NCBI RefSeq assembly: GCF_017426725.1
Contig: NZ_JAERMS010000002.1
Location: forward strand, 112,204-176,203
Reading direction: 5' to 3'
Length of the DNA: 64,000 bases
Source: Prevotella illustrans
GTDB taxonomy: Bacteria; Bacteroidota; Bacteroidia; Bacteroidales; Bacteroidaceae
Part shown: positions 1 to 9,036 of the stretch, in pieces
Numbering within the stretch: the first letter of the stretch is position 1
Layout: each line of letters starts with the position of its first letter
Notes under the pieces: generated by a model
Told to the model about the DNA's origin: nothing
The model's input: only the letters and a program-made list of their open reading frames with translations
The model's database searches: none
Translations under genes and position numbers: made by a program

Positions 1-1024
1 GAAGCGACGGATCGGTGGACTGGTCAACAAACAGCGAACCGGAGATGTTGAAAAAGTCGAAGGCTACGCCATAGACAAGCATGGACAAAACGAACATCCA
101 AACGCCTGAACCGGGATTTCCGGCACCAAAAAGTCCGAAGCGAAGCACCCACGCAAACATGGCTATCAGCATGACATTCTTGATTCCGAACCGTTTCATG
201 AAAAATGGAATCAATAGAATGCAACAGGTTTCGCTGATTTGGGACAGCGAAATCAGTATATTGGCATGCTGTACACCAAATGTGTCGGAATATTCGGGAA
301 TGTCTTTAAACGATGTAATGAATGGGTTGGCGAAACCATTCGTGATTTGCAAACTCACGCCCAGCAACATGGAGAAGATGAAGAAGATAGCCATCTTTTT
401 TTGCTTGAACAACGCAAAGGCACGCAGGCCGAACGCATCGACCATACTTTTCTTGTCGGTGTCCTTACTGATTGGGCAATGCGGCAACGAGAATGTATAA
501 AGGAACAGCAATAGGCTGACAACGCCCGATGCCACAAATTGATTCTGGTTAGGCTGAAATCCCTTTAAGTCGACAAACCACATCATACAGATGAAGCCGA
601 TGGTGCCAAACACACGAATAGGTGGGAAGTCCTTCACGGTGTCCATGCCGGCCTTTGTCAAACCATAATAAGCCACAGAATTGCTCAAAGCGAGGGTTGG
701 CATATAGAACGCGACACTCAAAGAATAAAGCGGGAAGATATAATCCGCATTACCAGAGACCTCTGCATAAGCGGCGGCAAACATACAGAGGCCGGCCAGA
801 AGATGACAAACACCCAACATGCGCTGAGCCGGAATCCAGCGGTCGGCCACAATGCCGGCCAAGGCTGGCATGAAAATAGAAACTACACCTTGAATGGCAT
901 AAAACCAACCTATTTGTGAAGCCATTCCAATATTCGTCAAATAAGTTCCCATCGATGTCAAGTAAGCGCCCCAAGCAGCAAACTCTAAGAAATTCATGAT
1001 GGCTAAACGCACTTTTAGATTCAT
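1..1024 (-). CDS. Nucleoside-type MFS transporter (Nuc_H_symport family), 3' end outside window
   Basis: The reverse strand reads about 341 codons from an ATG at 1024 and runs off the window edge, so the C-terminus is missing. The start reads MNLKVRLAIMNFLEFAAWGAY, followed by several hydrophobic membrane segments. A cytoplasmic-loop-like stretch with VADRWIPAQRM lies near residue 60 and a charged central loop (PISKDTDKKSMVDAF) after the sixth predicted helix. This is the layout of the NupG-like nucleoside:H+ symporters common in Bacteroidetes. The protein probably imports nucleosides across the inner membrane; exact substrate is not shown. A good -7/-33 promoter lies just upstream and the gene diverges from the DUF3256 gene. 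Confidence 0.88.
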   Translation of the reverse strand, partial: MNLKVRLAIMNFLEFAAWGAYLTSMGTYLTNIGMASQIGWFYAIQGVVSIFMPALAGIVADRWIPAQRMLGVCHLLAGLCMFAAAYAEVSGNADYIFPLYSLSVAFYMPTLALSNSVAYYGLTKAGMDTVKDFPPIRVFGTIGFICMMWFVDLKGFQPNQNQFVASGVVSLLLFLYTFSLPHCPISKDTDKKSMVDAFGLRAFALFKQKKMAIFFIFSMLLGVSLQITNGFANPFITSFKDIPEYSDTFGVQHANILISLSQISETCCILLIPFFMKRFGIKNVMLIAMFAWVLRFGLFGAGNPGSGVWMFVLSMLVYGVAFDFFNISGSLFVDQSTDPSL

Positions 1025-1051
1025 TGTGGTCCTATAATATGTAATTCCCTG

Positions 1052-1082
1052 CAAAATTAATATATTATTAATACTACGCAAA
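1052..1082 (-). promoter_or_regulatory. Bacteroidetes-type promoter of the MFS gene
   Basis: On the reverse strand TAATTTTG (1052-1059) is preceded by TTTG (1079-1082) with a 19-bp gap, matching the TAnnTTTG/-7 and TTTG/-33 pattern. It lies 28 bp upstream of the ATG at 1024. Confidence 0.75.
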
Positions 1083-1159
1083 ATAAATATACTTTTTTAT
1101 CTTTAAAAGTCAAATCATTAATAATTCAATAAAAAAGAGACGTTATCAGAATTATTATT

Positions 1160-1167
1160 TAATTTTG
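1160..1167 (+). promoter_or_regulatory. -7 element of the DUF3256 gene
   Basis: TAATTTTG lies 24 bp upstream of the ATG at 1192. No clear TTTG is present at -33, so only half of the promoter is convincing. Confidence 0.55.
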
Positions 1168-1191
1168 TAGTCTATAAATTATGTCTGTACA

Positions 1192-1812
1192 ATGCGACTG
1201 ATAAAACAATTATTTATCTTTATACTACTATTCATAGCCATAAACAATACTTTATATGCTAAAAGTATGAAAGATTTATGGCTGACAATGCCCGACTCCA
1301 TTATTCCATACTTAAATGCTAACGACCGCCTTCAATTTATTGATTACAACGATCTGCATGTTCAGGCTACCGTAACCAATAAATTACAGGGTGAATGTAA
1401 AATGGACACGCTTACATCCAACTATGTACACGTAAGCCTAACTCCCTGTTCTTCGATAGAGATGCGGCTTTTGCCATACGCCAATAATGACAGCATTCTC
1501 TGTGTGGTAAAAACTTATGGTGACGAGAATAAAGAAAGTCAGATATATTTCTACGACCAGAATTGGACCTTATTGCCAATCAACGTTGCTCAAATAAGTA
1601 GTCCATCTGTCACGGAAAGCAAACTCACCTCTTTTACAAATGATTCCACCTATATTTCAGATCCGGTTATGATTTGGATGTCGTTAGACATCAACGATGA
1701 TATATTAGTTATACATAGGTCAGTCACTATGGTGACAAATACAGAAAAGAAAGATATAAACACTAATCTTTTGCAAACAACCATTAAATGGAACGGGAAA
1801 ACATTTAATTAA
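1192..1812 (+). CDS. DUF3256 family secreted protein
   Basis: The 206-residue protein begins with a signal peptide (MRLIKQLFIFILLFIAINNTLYA). It then follows the DUF3256 pattern: WLTMPDSIIPYLNANDRLQFIDY, a TNKLQGECKMDTLTSNYVHV segment, and a C-terminal stretch ending in TIKWNGKTFN. The family is restricted to Bacteroidales, is exported, and has no known activity. The gene stands alone between a divergent MFS gene and convergent ppdK, with a -7 box 24 bp upstream and a hairpin terminator downstream. Family assignment is from recognised sequence pattern; function is unknown. Confidence 0.85.
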   Translation: MRLIKQLFIFILLFIAINNTLYAKSMKDLWLTMPDSIIPYLNANDRLQFIDYNDLHVQATVTNKLQGECKMDTLTSNYVHVSLTPCSSIEMRLLPYANNDSILCVVKTYGDENKESQIYFYDQNWTLLPINVAQISSPSVTESKLTSFTNDSTYISDPVMIWMSLDINDDILVIHRSVTMVTNTEKKDINTNLLQTTIKWNGKTFN

Positions 1813-1917
1813 TGTTTAATGAAACAATATTGCTTTTAAAAAGCTTTGTCCATTCAATTATAAAGGCTAAATTTGCAATGTGTTTTTCATGGTATTAGAT
1901 TATTAAGGTTAATAAAG

Positions 1918-1948
1918 ATTGGTTGTCGTGAGACAATCAATTTTTTTT
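1918..1948 (+). terminator. Rho-independent terminator after the DUF3256 gene
   Basis: ATTGGTTGTC and GACAATCAAT form a 10-bp stem (one G-U pair) around the loop GTGA, followed by eight T residues. It lies about 105 bp past the stop codon. Confidence 0.8.
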
Positions 1949-2005
1949 GTCTCATAATTTACCGGCTAATTATCCGCGCTTTATCATACTTCATATAACA
2001 AAATA

Positions 2006-2040
2006 GAGGATAAAGCCAAATTAGTTTGGACTTTATCCTC
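2006..2040 (-). terminator. Terminator of ppdK
   Basis: GAGGATAAAG and CTTTATCCTC form a stem with extra pairing inside (CCAAA/TTTGG with small mismatches). On the reverse strand it is followed by TATTTTGTTAT. It sits 31 bp beyond the ppdK stop. Confidence 0.75.
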
Positions 2041-2071
2041 GTTATTGTTTTAGTGTAAAATGTAAAGGTTG

Positions 2072-4792
2072 TTACTCTTCCACGGCAGCTTGCGCCGCTG
2101 CAAGTCGTGCGATTGGTACACGATACGGTGAACATGAAGCATAGTTCATACCTAATTTTGCACAGAATTTCACAGAGCTTGGTTCTCCTCCGTGCTCTCC
2201 ACAGATTCCCGTACGGATATTCGGACGCACACGACGACCCTTTTCTACAGCCATGTGAATCAACTGGCCAACCCCCTCTTGATCCAATACCTGAAATGGA
2301 TCTACCTTCAAAATCTTCTTGTCAAGATATGCGGGCAGGAATGAAGCAATATCATCACGTGAATAGCCAAACGTCATCTGGGTTAAGTCATTGGTACCAA
2401 ATGAGAAATATTGTGCTTCTGAAGCAATAAGATCAGCGGTAAGAGCCGCTCTTGGAATTTCAATCATCGTACCGATTTCAAATTCCAACTTGAATCCGTA
2501 CTCGTCAAATGTTCTACGGGCACTCTTTAGTATGACGGCCTTCTGCTGACGGAATTCTGCCACTGTACCAATCAATGGTACCATAATTTCCGGTTTAGGA
2601 TTCTTGCCTTCCTTCTTCAGTTCGCAGGCGGCACTGATAATTGCTCTGGTCTGCATGGCCGTAATCTCCGGGAAAGTAATGCCTAAACGGCAACCACGAT
2701 GTCCCAGCATTGGGTTGTTTTCAGCCAAAGAGGCTACCCGACGTTGTATCGTAGACAAGTCTACACCCATTTCATCTGCCATTACCTGTTGGCCGACTAA
2801 ATCATGAGGAACAAATTCATGCAAAGGAGGATCCAGTAAACGGATATTAACCGGTAGTCCATCCATGGCTTCTAAGATTCCTTTAAAGTCCGCTTTCTGA
2901 TACGGGAGCAGTTTATTGAGTGCTTTTTCTCGGCCTTCTGGTGTGTCTGCCAGAATCATCTCACGCATTGCGATGATTTTTTTGTCATCAAAAAACATGT
3001 GTTCCGTACGGGTAAGGCCGATTCCTTTGGCTCCAAAAGCTCTTCCAACACTCGCGTCATGGGGAGTATCGGCATTGGTACGCACCTGCAGTTTGGTGTA
3101 CTTATCGCAGAGATCCATCAACTCCTTAAAATCACCGCTTAATTCTGCGGCTTTTGTTGGAACTTCTCCTGCATACACCTGTCCGGTCGTACCATTCAAA
3201 GAAATGTAGTCACCTTCTCTGTATAGTTGACCGTCAATCTCTACGGTTTTATCCTTGTAGCTCACGTTAATACCACCGGCACCGGAAACGCAGCATTTCC
3301 CCATACCACGGGCTACAACTGCCGCATGCGACGTCATACCACCACGTGCAGTCAAGATTCCTTCCGCAGCCGACATGCCTGCCAAGTCTTCGGGTGAGGT
3401 CTCGATTCTTACTAAAATTACTTTGTGACCATCGGCATGTCGGTCCTGCGCGTCATCAGCGTGGAAGACGATCTGGCCACAAGCCGCACCGGGAGAAGCG
3501 GGAAGTCCTTGCGTGATTACGTTAGCCTTCTGTAATGCCAGTTTATCAAATACGGGATGAAGCAGTTCGTCTAACTTATTTGGTTCACAGCGTAGTATCG
3601 CTGTCTTTTCATCTATCATTCCTTCATGAAGCAGATCGATGGCAATTTTTACCATAGCCGAACCTGTTCTTTTACCGTTTCTTGTTTGTAAGAACCAAAG
3701 TTTACCTTCCTGTACCGTGAATTCCATATCCTGCATATCACGATAATGGTGCTCGAGCTTTTCTTGAATATCATTCAGTTGCGCAAAGATATCAGGCATA
3801 GCCTCTTCCATGGAAGGATATTTGCTTGCACGCTCTTCTTCTGAGATACCAGCTCTTTGAGCCCATCTCAATGATCCCACCTTGGTAATCTGCTGTGGAG
3901 TGCGAGTTCCGGCCACAACATCTTCGCCCTGTGCGTTAACAAGATATTCTCCGTTGAACAGGTTTTCACCATTTCCTGCGTCACGACTGAAGCATACACC
4001 CGTAGCAGAGGTTTCACCCATGTTGCCGAATACCATTGCCATTACGGAAACAGCAGTCCCCCACTCGTCTGGAATTCCTTCCATCTTTCTATAAAGTATG
4101 GCACGATCATTCATCCAACTGCGGAACACGGCGCAAATGGCCCCCCAAAGCTGTTCAATGGGATCATTAGGGAAGTCCTTGCCCGTACGCTCCTTGATGG
4201 CTTCCTTAAATAATTTAACCAGTTTCTTCAGTTCGTCTACAGTAAGGTCCTTGTCAAGTTTTATGCCACGCTCTGCCTTTACTTCCTCAATGATTTCTTC
4301 AAACGGATCTATATCCTCCTTGTTGACCGGTTTCATTTCCAGAACCACGTCACCATACATCTGCACAAAGCGGCGATATGAATCGTAAACAAAATGGGGA
4401 TTGTTGGTTTTGGCCACCAATCCCTCGGCAACTTCATCATTGAGTCCCAGATTGAGAATGGTATCCATCATTCCCGGCATGGAAGCACGAGCGCCGGAAC
4501 GCACACTTACAAGGAGCGGATTGGTCGTATCACCAAACTTAGAGTTCATTAAATTCTCTATATGCTTAACGGCACCATTCACTTCACTTTCAAGCACCTT
4601 AATGATCTTTTCCTGACCGATTTTGTAATATTCATTACAGCAGTCAGTCGTAATCGTAAAGCCTGGAGGAACAGGAACTCCGATTAAGTTCATTTCGGCC
4701 AGGTTGGCGCCTTTTCCACCCAGCAGTTCACGCATCTGCGCATTACCTTCGGCCTTTCCATTACCAAAGGTGTATACTCTTTTTTCTGTCAT
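2072..4792 (-). CDS. ppdK: Pyruvate, phosphate dikinase
   Basis: The 906-residue protein interconverts pyruvate + ATP + Pi and PEP + AMP + PPi. Visible marks are the N-terminal nucleotide-binding part (ELLGGKGANLAEM, SVRSGARASMPGMMDTILNLG), the swivelling phosphohistidine domain with GGMTSHAAVVARGMGK near residue 455, and the C-terminal PEP/pyruvate TIM barrel (MLGHRGCRLGI, IMVPLIGT, SFGTNDLTQMTFG, and the GICGEHGG catalytic-Cys motif). Length matches bacterial PPDK. It stands alone with its own promoter and terminator. With the PPi-PFK at 31.2-32.8 kb it suggests pyrophosphate-linked glycolysis. Confidence 0.98.
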   Translation of the reverse strand: MTEKRVYTFGNGKAEGNAQMRELLGGKGANLAEMNLIGVPVPPGFTITTDCCNEYYKIGQEKIIKVLESEVNGAVKHIENLMNSKFGDTTNPLLVSVRSGARASMPGMMDTILNLGLNDEVAEGLVAKTNNPHFVYDSYRRFVQMYGDVVLEMKPVNKEDIDPFEEIIEEVKAERGIKLDKDLTVDELKKLVKLFKEAIKERTGKDFPNDPIEQLWGAICAVFRSWMNDRAILYRKMEGIPDEWGTAVSVMAMVFGNMGETSATGVCFSRDAGNGENLFNGEYLVNAQGEDVVAGTRTPQQITKVGSLRWAQRAGISEEERASKYPSMEEAMPDIFAQLNDIQEKLEHHYRDMQDMEFTVQEGKLWFLQTRNGKRTGSAMVKIAIDLLHEGMIDEKTAILRCEPNKLDELLHPVFDKLALQKANVITQGLPASPGAACGQIVFHADDAQDRHADGHKVILVRIETSPEDLAGMSAAEGILTARGGMTSHAAVVARGMGKCCVSGAGGINVSYKDKTVEIDGQLYREGDYISLNGTTGQVYAGEVPTKAAELSGDFKELMDLCDKYTKLQVRTNADTPHDASVGRAFGAKGIGLTRTEHMFFDDKKIIAMREMILADTPEGREKALNKLLPYQKADFKGILEAMDGLPVNIRLLDPPLHEFVPHDLVGQQVMADEMGVDLSTIQRRVASLAENNPMLGHRGCRLGITFPEITAMQTRAIISAACELKKEGKNPKPEIMVPLIGTVAEFRQQKAVILKSARRTFDEYGFKLEFEIGTMIEIPRAALTADLIASEAQYFSFGTNDLTQMTFGYSRDDIASFLPAYLDKKILKVDPFQVLDQEGVGQLIHMAVEKGRRVRPNIRTGICGEHGGEPSSVKFCAKLGMNYASCSPYRVPIARLAAAQAAVEE

Positions 4793-4833
4793 GATAGATT
4801 TGATAATCGTATATATTAGTCATTTTTATGGCT

Positions 4834-4866
4834 GCAAATATATAGGTTTTCTAAAAGATAGGCAAA
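4834..4866 (-). promoter_or_regulatory. Promoter of ppdK
   Basis: Reverse-strand TATATTTG (4834-4841) and TTTG (4863-4866) are separated by about 21 bp. The -7 box lies 41 bp upstream of the ppdK ATG. Confidence 0.75.
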
Positions 4867-4882
4867 CTTTTATATTAAAAAT

Positions 4883-4900
4883 TGCAATGTCGACATTGCA
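4883..4900. promoter_or_regulatory. Perfect 18-bp palindrome, candidate operator
   Basis: TGCAATGTCGACATTGCA is a perfect palindrome lying about 17 bp upstream of the ppdK -33 element, in the intergenic region shared with rlmD. Position and symmetry suit a dimeric activator site. No T run follows and it is between divergent genes, so it is not a terminator. The binding protein is unknown. Confidence 0.5.
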
Positions 4901-4970
4901 TTTAGCCGTGTTTGCGTACACAACACGAAAAAAGATAAGGTCAAAGCATAAGCAGTTAAGCTGTTTTTAG

Positions 4971-4978
4971 TATTTTTG
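4971..4978 (+). promoter_or_regulatory. -7 element of rlmD-porin unit
   Basis: TATTTTTG fits TAnnTTTG and lies 19 bp upstream of the rlmD ATG at 4998. No clear -33 TTTG was found. Confidence 0.55.
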
Positions 4979-4997
4979 TATATCGAAAATCGATTCT

Positions 4998-6449
4998 ATG
5001 GCAAGAAAAAAGAAAACATTCCCTGTTTTAGAAAATATTGTAATTACTGACATTGCGGCCGAAGGTAAATCCCTGGCTCGGGTAGACGACATGGTCGTAT
5101 TTGTCCCTTACGCGGTTCCCGGCGACATTGTTGACCTACAGATTGTGAAGAAGAAGCATCATTACTGTGAAGCTGTTGTTGTCAAATACAAAAAGTTAAG
5201 TGACATTCGAGCTACCCCACCTTGTCAACATTTTGGTATTTGCGGTGGATGTACTTGGCAGAACCTACCCTACGACCAACAATTAAAAGCCAAACAACAG
5301 CAAGTGTACGACCAACTAACCCGCATCGCAAAGGTAGAACTTCCTGAAATCAGCCCTATCATAGGCTCAGTCAACATCTTTGAGTACAGAAACAAGATCG
5401 AATTCGGGTGCAGCAACAAGCGCTGGTTTACCCGTGAAGAACTTAATAGCCTGCCTCCTAAAGGCGATGAAGGGCCACAGCTTCGTGATAATATTGTGGC
5501 AAACAATGCCATCGGCTTCCATATCAAGGGCGCTTTCGATAAAATATATCCTATCAGCAAGTGTTATTTGATGGATGATTTACATAACCAAATCAGAAAC
5601 TACATCTTTGAAGAAGCTAACCTCCTTGGAATGACCTTTTATGATATCCGTCAGCAGTGTGGGTTGCTGCGCGATGTCTTGATCAGAAACAGCAACACGG
5701 AAGAATGGATGGTTCTCATCCAGTTTCATTACGACCGGCCGAAAGACGAACAACTAAGTCTGACACTGCTTGAACACGTTGCTCGGCAGTTCCCTCAAAT
5801 CACTTCCTTGCTTTATGTAAACAACCAGAAAGGTAATGACACGTTCAATGATTTAAACATTCTGACCTATCGGGGCAAAGATTTTATCTATGAAAAGATG
5901 GAAGAGCTTCGCTTCAAGGTCGGCGTGAAAAGTTTTTATCAAACCAACACAGATCAGGCCCATCAACTCTATAGCGTTGCCCGCGATTTTGCGGGACTTA
6001 CAGGCAAAGAGCTTGTCTACGACTTATATACCGGCACAGGGACCATAGCCAACTTTGTGGCAAAAGACGCCAAAGCGGTCATTGGTATTGAGTATGTCAA
6101 CGAGGCGATCGAAGACGCCAAGGTAAACAGCGAAATCAATCATATTTTAAACACATTGTTCTATGCCGGCGATATGAAAGATATTCTCACCGATGATTTT
6201 ATCAAGACACATGGTCGCCCCGATGTCATCATCACCGATCCGCCGAGAGCCGGAATGCACCCCGATGTTGTCAACGTCATTCTCAATGCCGCGCCTGCCA
6301 GAATTGTCTATGTAAGTTGTAATCCGGCTACCCAGGCCAGAGATTTAGCCTTGTTGGACGTTAAATATAAGGTCGTTAAGGTGCAACCTGTCGATATGTT
6401 CCCTCATACGCCACACGTAGAGAATGTTGTATTATTAGAAAAGAAATAA
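4998..6449 (+). CDS. rlmD: 23S rRNA (uracil-C5) methyltransferase, RlmD/RumA family
   Basis: The 483-residue enzyme transfers methyl from SAM to C5 of a uracil in 23S rRNA. It has an N-terminal TRAM-like RNA-binding domain (residues about 5-65), an iron-sulfur cysteine cluster (CQHFGICGGCTWQ near 75-87), the SAM motif DLYTGTGTIANF near 345, the DPPRAGMHP loop, and the catalytic cysteine in VSCNPATQARDL near 440. The start is ATG, with a -7 box upstream. Thirteen bases separate it from the porin gene, so the two are probably co-transcribed. The exact uracil methylated (U1939 in E. coli RlmD) is inferred from family. Confidence 0.93.
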   Translation: MARKKKTFPVLENIVITDIAAEGKSLARVDDMVVFVPYAVPGDIVDLQIVKKKHHYCEAVVVKYKKLSDIRATPPCQHFGICGGCTWQNLPYDQQLKAKQQQVYDQLTRIAKVELPEISPIIGSVNIFEYRNKIEFGCSNKRWFTREELNSLPPKGDEGPQLRDNIVANNAIGFHIKGAFDKIYPISKCYLMDDLHNQIRNYIFEEANLLGMTFYDIRQQCGLLRDVLIRNSNTEEWMVLIQFHYDRPKDEQLSLTLLEHVARQFPQITSLLYVNNQKGNDTFNDLNILTYRGKDFIYEKMEELRFKVGVKSFYQTNTDQAHQLYSVARDFAGLTGKELVYDLYTGTGTIANFVAKDAKAVIGIEYVNEAIEDAKVNSEINHILNTLFYAGDMKDILTDDFIKTHGRPDVIITDPPRAGMHPDVVNVILNAAPARIVYVSCNPATQARDLALLDVKYKVVKVQPVDMFPHTPHVENVVLLEKK

Positions 6450-6462
6450 CAAATATATTCAT

Positions 6463-7593
6463 ATGAAAAAAGGTATTTTAATAGCCTTGTTGGCAGTGGC
6501 CATGACTGCGGAGGCTCAAGAGAAACAACCATCTTGGTTCAACAACATCAAACTTTCAGGCTATGGCATGACACAATACCAATATAGTGATCAGGAAGGT
6601 GCCAAAGCCAATTCGTTTAATCTGCGCATGTTTCGTTTGGCGTTGGAAGGTAAAATCAAGAACGAGTTCTATTGGAAAGCACAAGTTCAACTGAATGGAA
6701 ACACATCGACACTTGGAAGCAGTCCGCGCGTGGTAGATTTGTTTGCCGAATGGCAACGCTATACGGCGTTTAAAGTGAAAATAGGACAGTTTAAGCGTCC
6801 TTTCTCCTTTGAAAATCCACTCCATCCCATTGTCCAAGGTTTCATGAGTTATTCACAGAATGTGCTGAAACTGGCCGGCTTTAGCGATAGAACGGGCGAA
6901 CATGCCAGCAATGGACGCGACATCGGCGTGCAGATACAAGGCGATTTCCTGCCCAATGCTGACGGCAGAAATCTGCTCCATTATCAAGTTGGCGTCTTCA
7001 ATGGGCAGGGTATCAATACCAAGGATGTAGATCAGCGAAAAGATATCATTGGCGGCGTATGGGTTATGCCCGTAAAAGGAATGCGTTTAGGCGTATTTGG
7101 TTGGGAAGGTTCTACCGCCCGTAAAGGCAAATGGAAAGACACAGGCGATACAGAAGAACACTCCGGAGTGAGGTCGCTTCCCAAACACAGATACGCTATC
7201 AGTGGCGAATACCTGACAAACGACTGGACTTTCCGCACCGAGTATATCCACGCTACGGGCAATGCCTTTTCTACCACGCTCAATAATACAAATGACGAAA
7301 ATAGCAAGAATTGTAATCTGAGCAAACTAGGCAACAAAGCCGACGGCTACTACGCGTTGGTAATAGCCCCGATTATTCGAAAGAAGTTTCACGCCAAGGC
7401 CCGCTACGATGTATATCGTCCTACAGCCGAATGGTCGAAGACCAAGACTTTCTGTGAAATCGGTGCCGATTACGAGTTTCATCCTAACTTCCAGATCAAC
7501 GTCGAATATGCACGGGTGAACGATAAGACCGGTTCTACTCTTGCCAAACACGGTTATAACATGATTGATGTAGAAGTGGACTTTAAATTCTGA
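6463..7593 (+). CDS. OprO/OprP-type outer-membrane porin
   Basis: The 376-residue protein starts with a signal peptide (MKKGILIALLAVAMTAEA) and ends in an outer-membrane beta-strand (MIDVEVDFKF, terminal Phe). Internal features match the phosphate-selective porin O/P family: LSGYGMTQYQYS, FRLALEGKIKNEFYWKAQVQLN, KVKIGQFKRPFSFENP and RDIGVQIQGDF. It should form a beta-barrel channel for anions or small solutes. It follows rlmD by 13 bp and ends in a bidirectional terminator. Substrate specificity cannot be read from the sequence. Confidence 0.88.
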   Translation: MKKGILIALLAVAMTAEAQEKQPSWFNNIKLSGYGMTQYQYSDQEGAKANSFNLRMFRLALEGKIKNEFYWKAQVQLNGNTSTLGSSPRVVDLFAEWQRYTAFKVKIGQFKRPFSFENPLHPIVQGFMSYSQNVLKLAGFSDRTGEHASNGRDIGVQIQGDFLPNADGRNLLHYQVGVFNGQGINTKDVDQRKDIIGGVWVMPVKGMRLGVFGWEGSTARKGKWKDTGDTEEHSGVRSLPKHRYAISGEYLTNDWTFRTEYIHATGNAFSTTLNNTNDENSKNCNLSKLGNKADGYYALVIAPIIRKKFHAKARYDVYRPTAEWSKTKTFCEIGADYEFHPNFQINVEYARVNDKTGSTLAKHGYNMIDVEVDFKF

Positions 7594-7611
7594 CAGACAT
7601 ACTATCAAAAA

Positions 7612-7657
7612 GAAAAAAGCTTGAACCCCGGTTTTGTTCTGGTTTCAAGCTTTTTTC
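7612..7657. terminator. Bidirectional terminator between porin and YggS genes
   Basis: GAAAAAAGCTTGAA and TTTCAAGCTTTTTTC form a long stem with A/T flanks on both sides, serving the two convergent genes. Confidence 0.88.
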
Positions 7658-7672
7658 TTTTCGATAATTATA

Positions 7673-8344
7673 TCAATAGATACGCTCTCCGAATATAGAA
7701 GTGCCGACACGAATCATATTTGAGCCATGAAGTAAGGCCGTCCGATAATCATAGCTCATGCCCCACGACTTCTCACAGAACGAAGCAACATCCGCGAAAT
7801 AGGCCTTTTTGACTTCCGCAAAGAAACGATCCGCCACGTCAAATTCAGACGCGACCTGCCGTTCATCATCCGTATTGGAAGCAATCGTCATCAGTCCACA
7901 AATCTCTACATGTCGCAAGGAACGCCAGCCGCCATCCGCAAGTAAAGTCCTGCAAGTCTCCAAGGTCAGTCCCGACTTCGTTTCTTCCGCCGAGACCTTT
8001 ATCTCAAGCAACACCTTGACCGTCTTGTCAATCTTGGCGGCCTGCTTTTCCAACTCTTCCAAAAGCTTCATGCTGTCAACTGATTCCACCATATATATAT
8101 AAGGTACGATATATTTTACCTTATTTGTTTGCAGATGACCGATATAATGCCACTCAATGTCTTCCGGCAACGCATGGACTTTCTGGCGCAGTTCCTGTTC
8201 GCGGCTCTCCCCAAAAATCCGTTGCCCGGCCCGATAGGCCTCTTGAATGGCCGCCACGGAATGGAATTTACTGACAGCTACCAGCTTGGTTCCCTCGGGA
8301 ATATCCTGTAGGATGGCATGAAGATTGGAAGCAATATCTATCAT
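7673..8344 (-). CDS. YggS family pyridoxal-phosphate homeostasis protein
   Basis: This PLP-binding protein of the YggS/PROSC family buffers PLP in the cytoplasm. The PLP lysine is in LVAVSKFH, followed by RIFGESREQEL, WHYIGHLQTNKVKYI, the VESVDS strand, and a C-terminal GTSIFGERIY. I chose the ATG at 8344 (MIDIASNL, 223 aa) because it aligns with relatives; a TTG at 8353 would add three residues. The DUF4494 gene ends 21 bp upstream, so both are probably one transcript. The alanine-racemase N-domain fold is expected from family; catalysis is not. Confidence 0.92.
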   Translation of the reverse strand: MIDIASNLHAILQDIPEGTKLVAVSKFHSVAAIQEAYRAGQRIFGESREQELRQKVHALPEDIEWHYIGHLQTNKVKYIVPYIYMVESVDSMKLLEELEKQAAKIDKTVKVLLEIKVSAEETKSGLTLETCRTLLADGGWRSLRHVEICGLMTIASNTDDERQVASEFDVADRFFAEVKKAYFADVASFCEKSWGMSYDYRTALLHGSNMIRVGTSIFGERIY

Positions 8345-8365
8345 AACGCTCAAATTAAATATTCA

Positions 8366-8872
8366 TCAAGCCTTCGCCTCGGCTTCTTCGTATTCGGGAG
8401 TGTCGTTTTTCTCCTTTCCCGAAACTGTCGATTTGTGCTCAAATACATCCATGATCTGTGTTTCCTGAATGGCGCTGATCACATAATCAATCATCGTTCC
8501 ACCCATCACCTCCTCAATATGCTTGACAGCTAACGGCAGATTGCCCGCCTGCACCAGATAGGTTACCGTGGAGCGTTTCTCTTTTTCGGTCTTTTCGTCA
8601 ATCGTGATAAACTGAAGTTTGATCTTGTACCACTTGTCATCGTTGTCCGCGTCGCTGAAGAATATTTCCCCATAACCGGCCATCTTGATATCACGCACCT
8701 TGAAATCGCCGGTGATATAAGCCGACATCTCTTCAATTATGGCATTCTCAGCCTCGGTAAAGCTCAACGCGTCGACAACATATTGTTCGGTGGTCATCTT
8801 CTGAGAACCGTCCTCCATCATTTTTTCATAACGAATCTTGGTTTCAAACCAACTACTTGTTCTACTTCTCAT
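8366..8872 (-). CDS. DUF4494 domain protein
   Basis: The 168-residue cytoplasmic protein begins MRSRTSSWFETKIRYEKMMEDGSQK and has the DUF4494 pattern (VVDALSFTEAENAIIEEM, DIKMAGYGEIFFSD, KWYKIKLQFITIDEKT). The C-terminus is acidic and probably disordered (TPEYEEAEAKA). DUF4494 is a small Bacteroidetes family of unknown function. It is the first gene of a unit with the YggS gene and has a well-formed promoter at 8901-8931. Confidence 0.85.
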   Translation of the reverse strand: MRSRTSSWFETKIRYEKMMEDGSQKMTTEQYVVDALSFTEAENAIIEEMSAYITGDFKVRDIKMAGYGEIFFSDADNDDKWYKIKLQFITIDEKTEKEKRSTVTYLVQAGNLPLAVKHIEEVMGGTMIDYVISAIQETQIMDVFEHKSTVSGKEKNDTPEYEEAEAKA

Positions 8873-8900
8873 TCTGTATATGCTTATTGTTATTGTGTCG

Positions 8901-8931
8901 CAAAAGTACCAATTAAATTCCGAAACTCAAA
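8901..8931 (-). promoter_or_regulatory. Promoter of DUF4494-YggS unit
   Basis: Reverse-strand TACTTTTG (8901-8908) and TTTG (8928-8931) are separated by exactly 19 bp, upstream of the ATG at 8872. Confidence 0.78.
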
Positions 8932-9036
8932 AAGATTTCAATAAATGATAAAGTCATACAGATCTGTCAATCGTTTATGGCAAAGGGGCTGGCATACCGG
9001 TGATGAAGCATCCTACTTCATTTCCTAAACTTTCTC

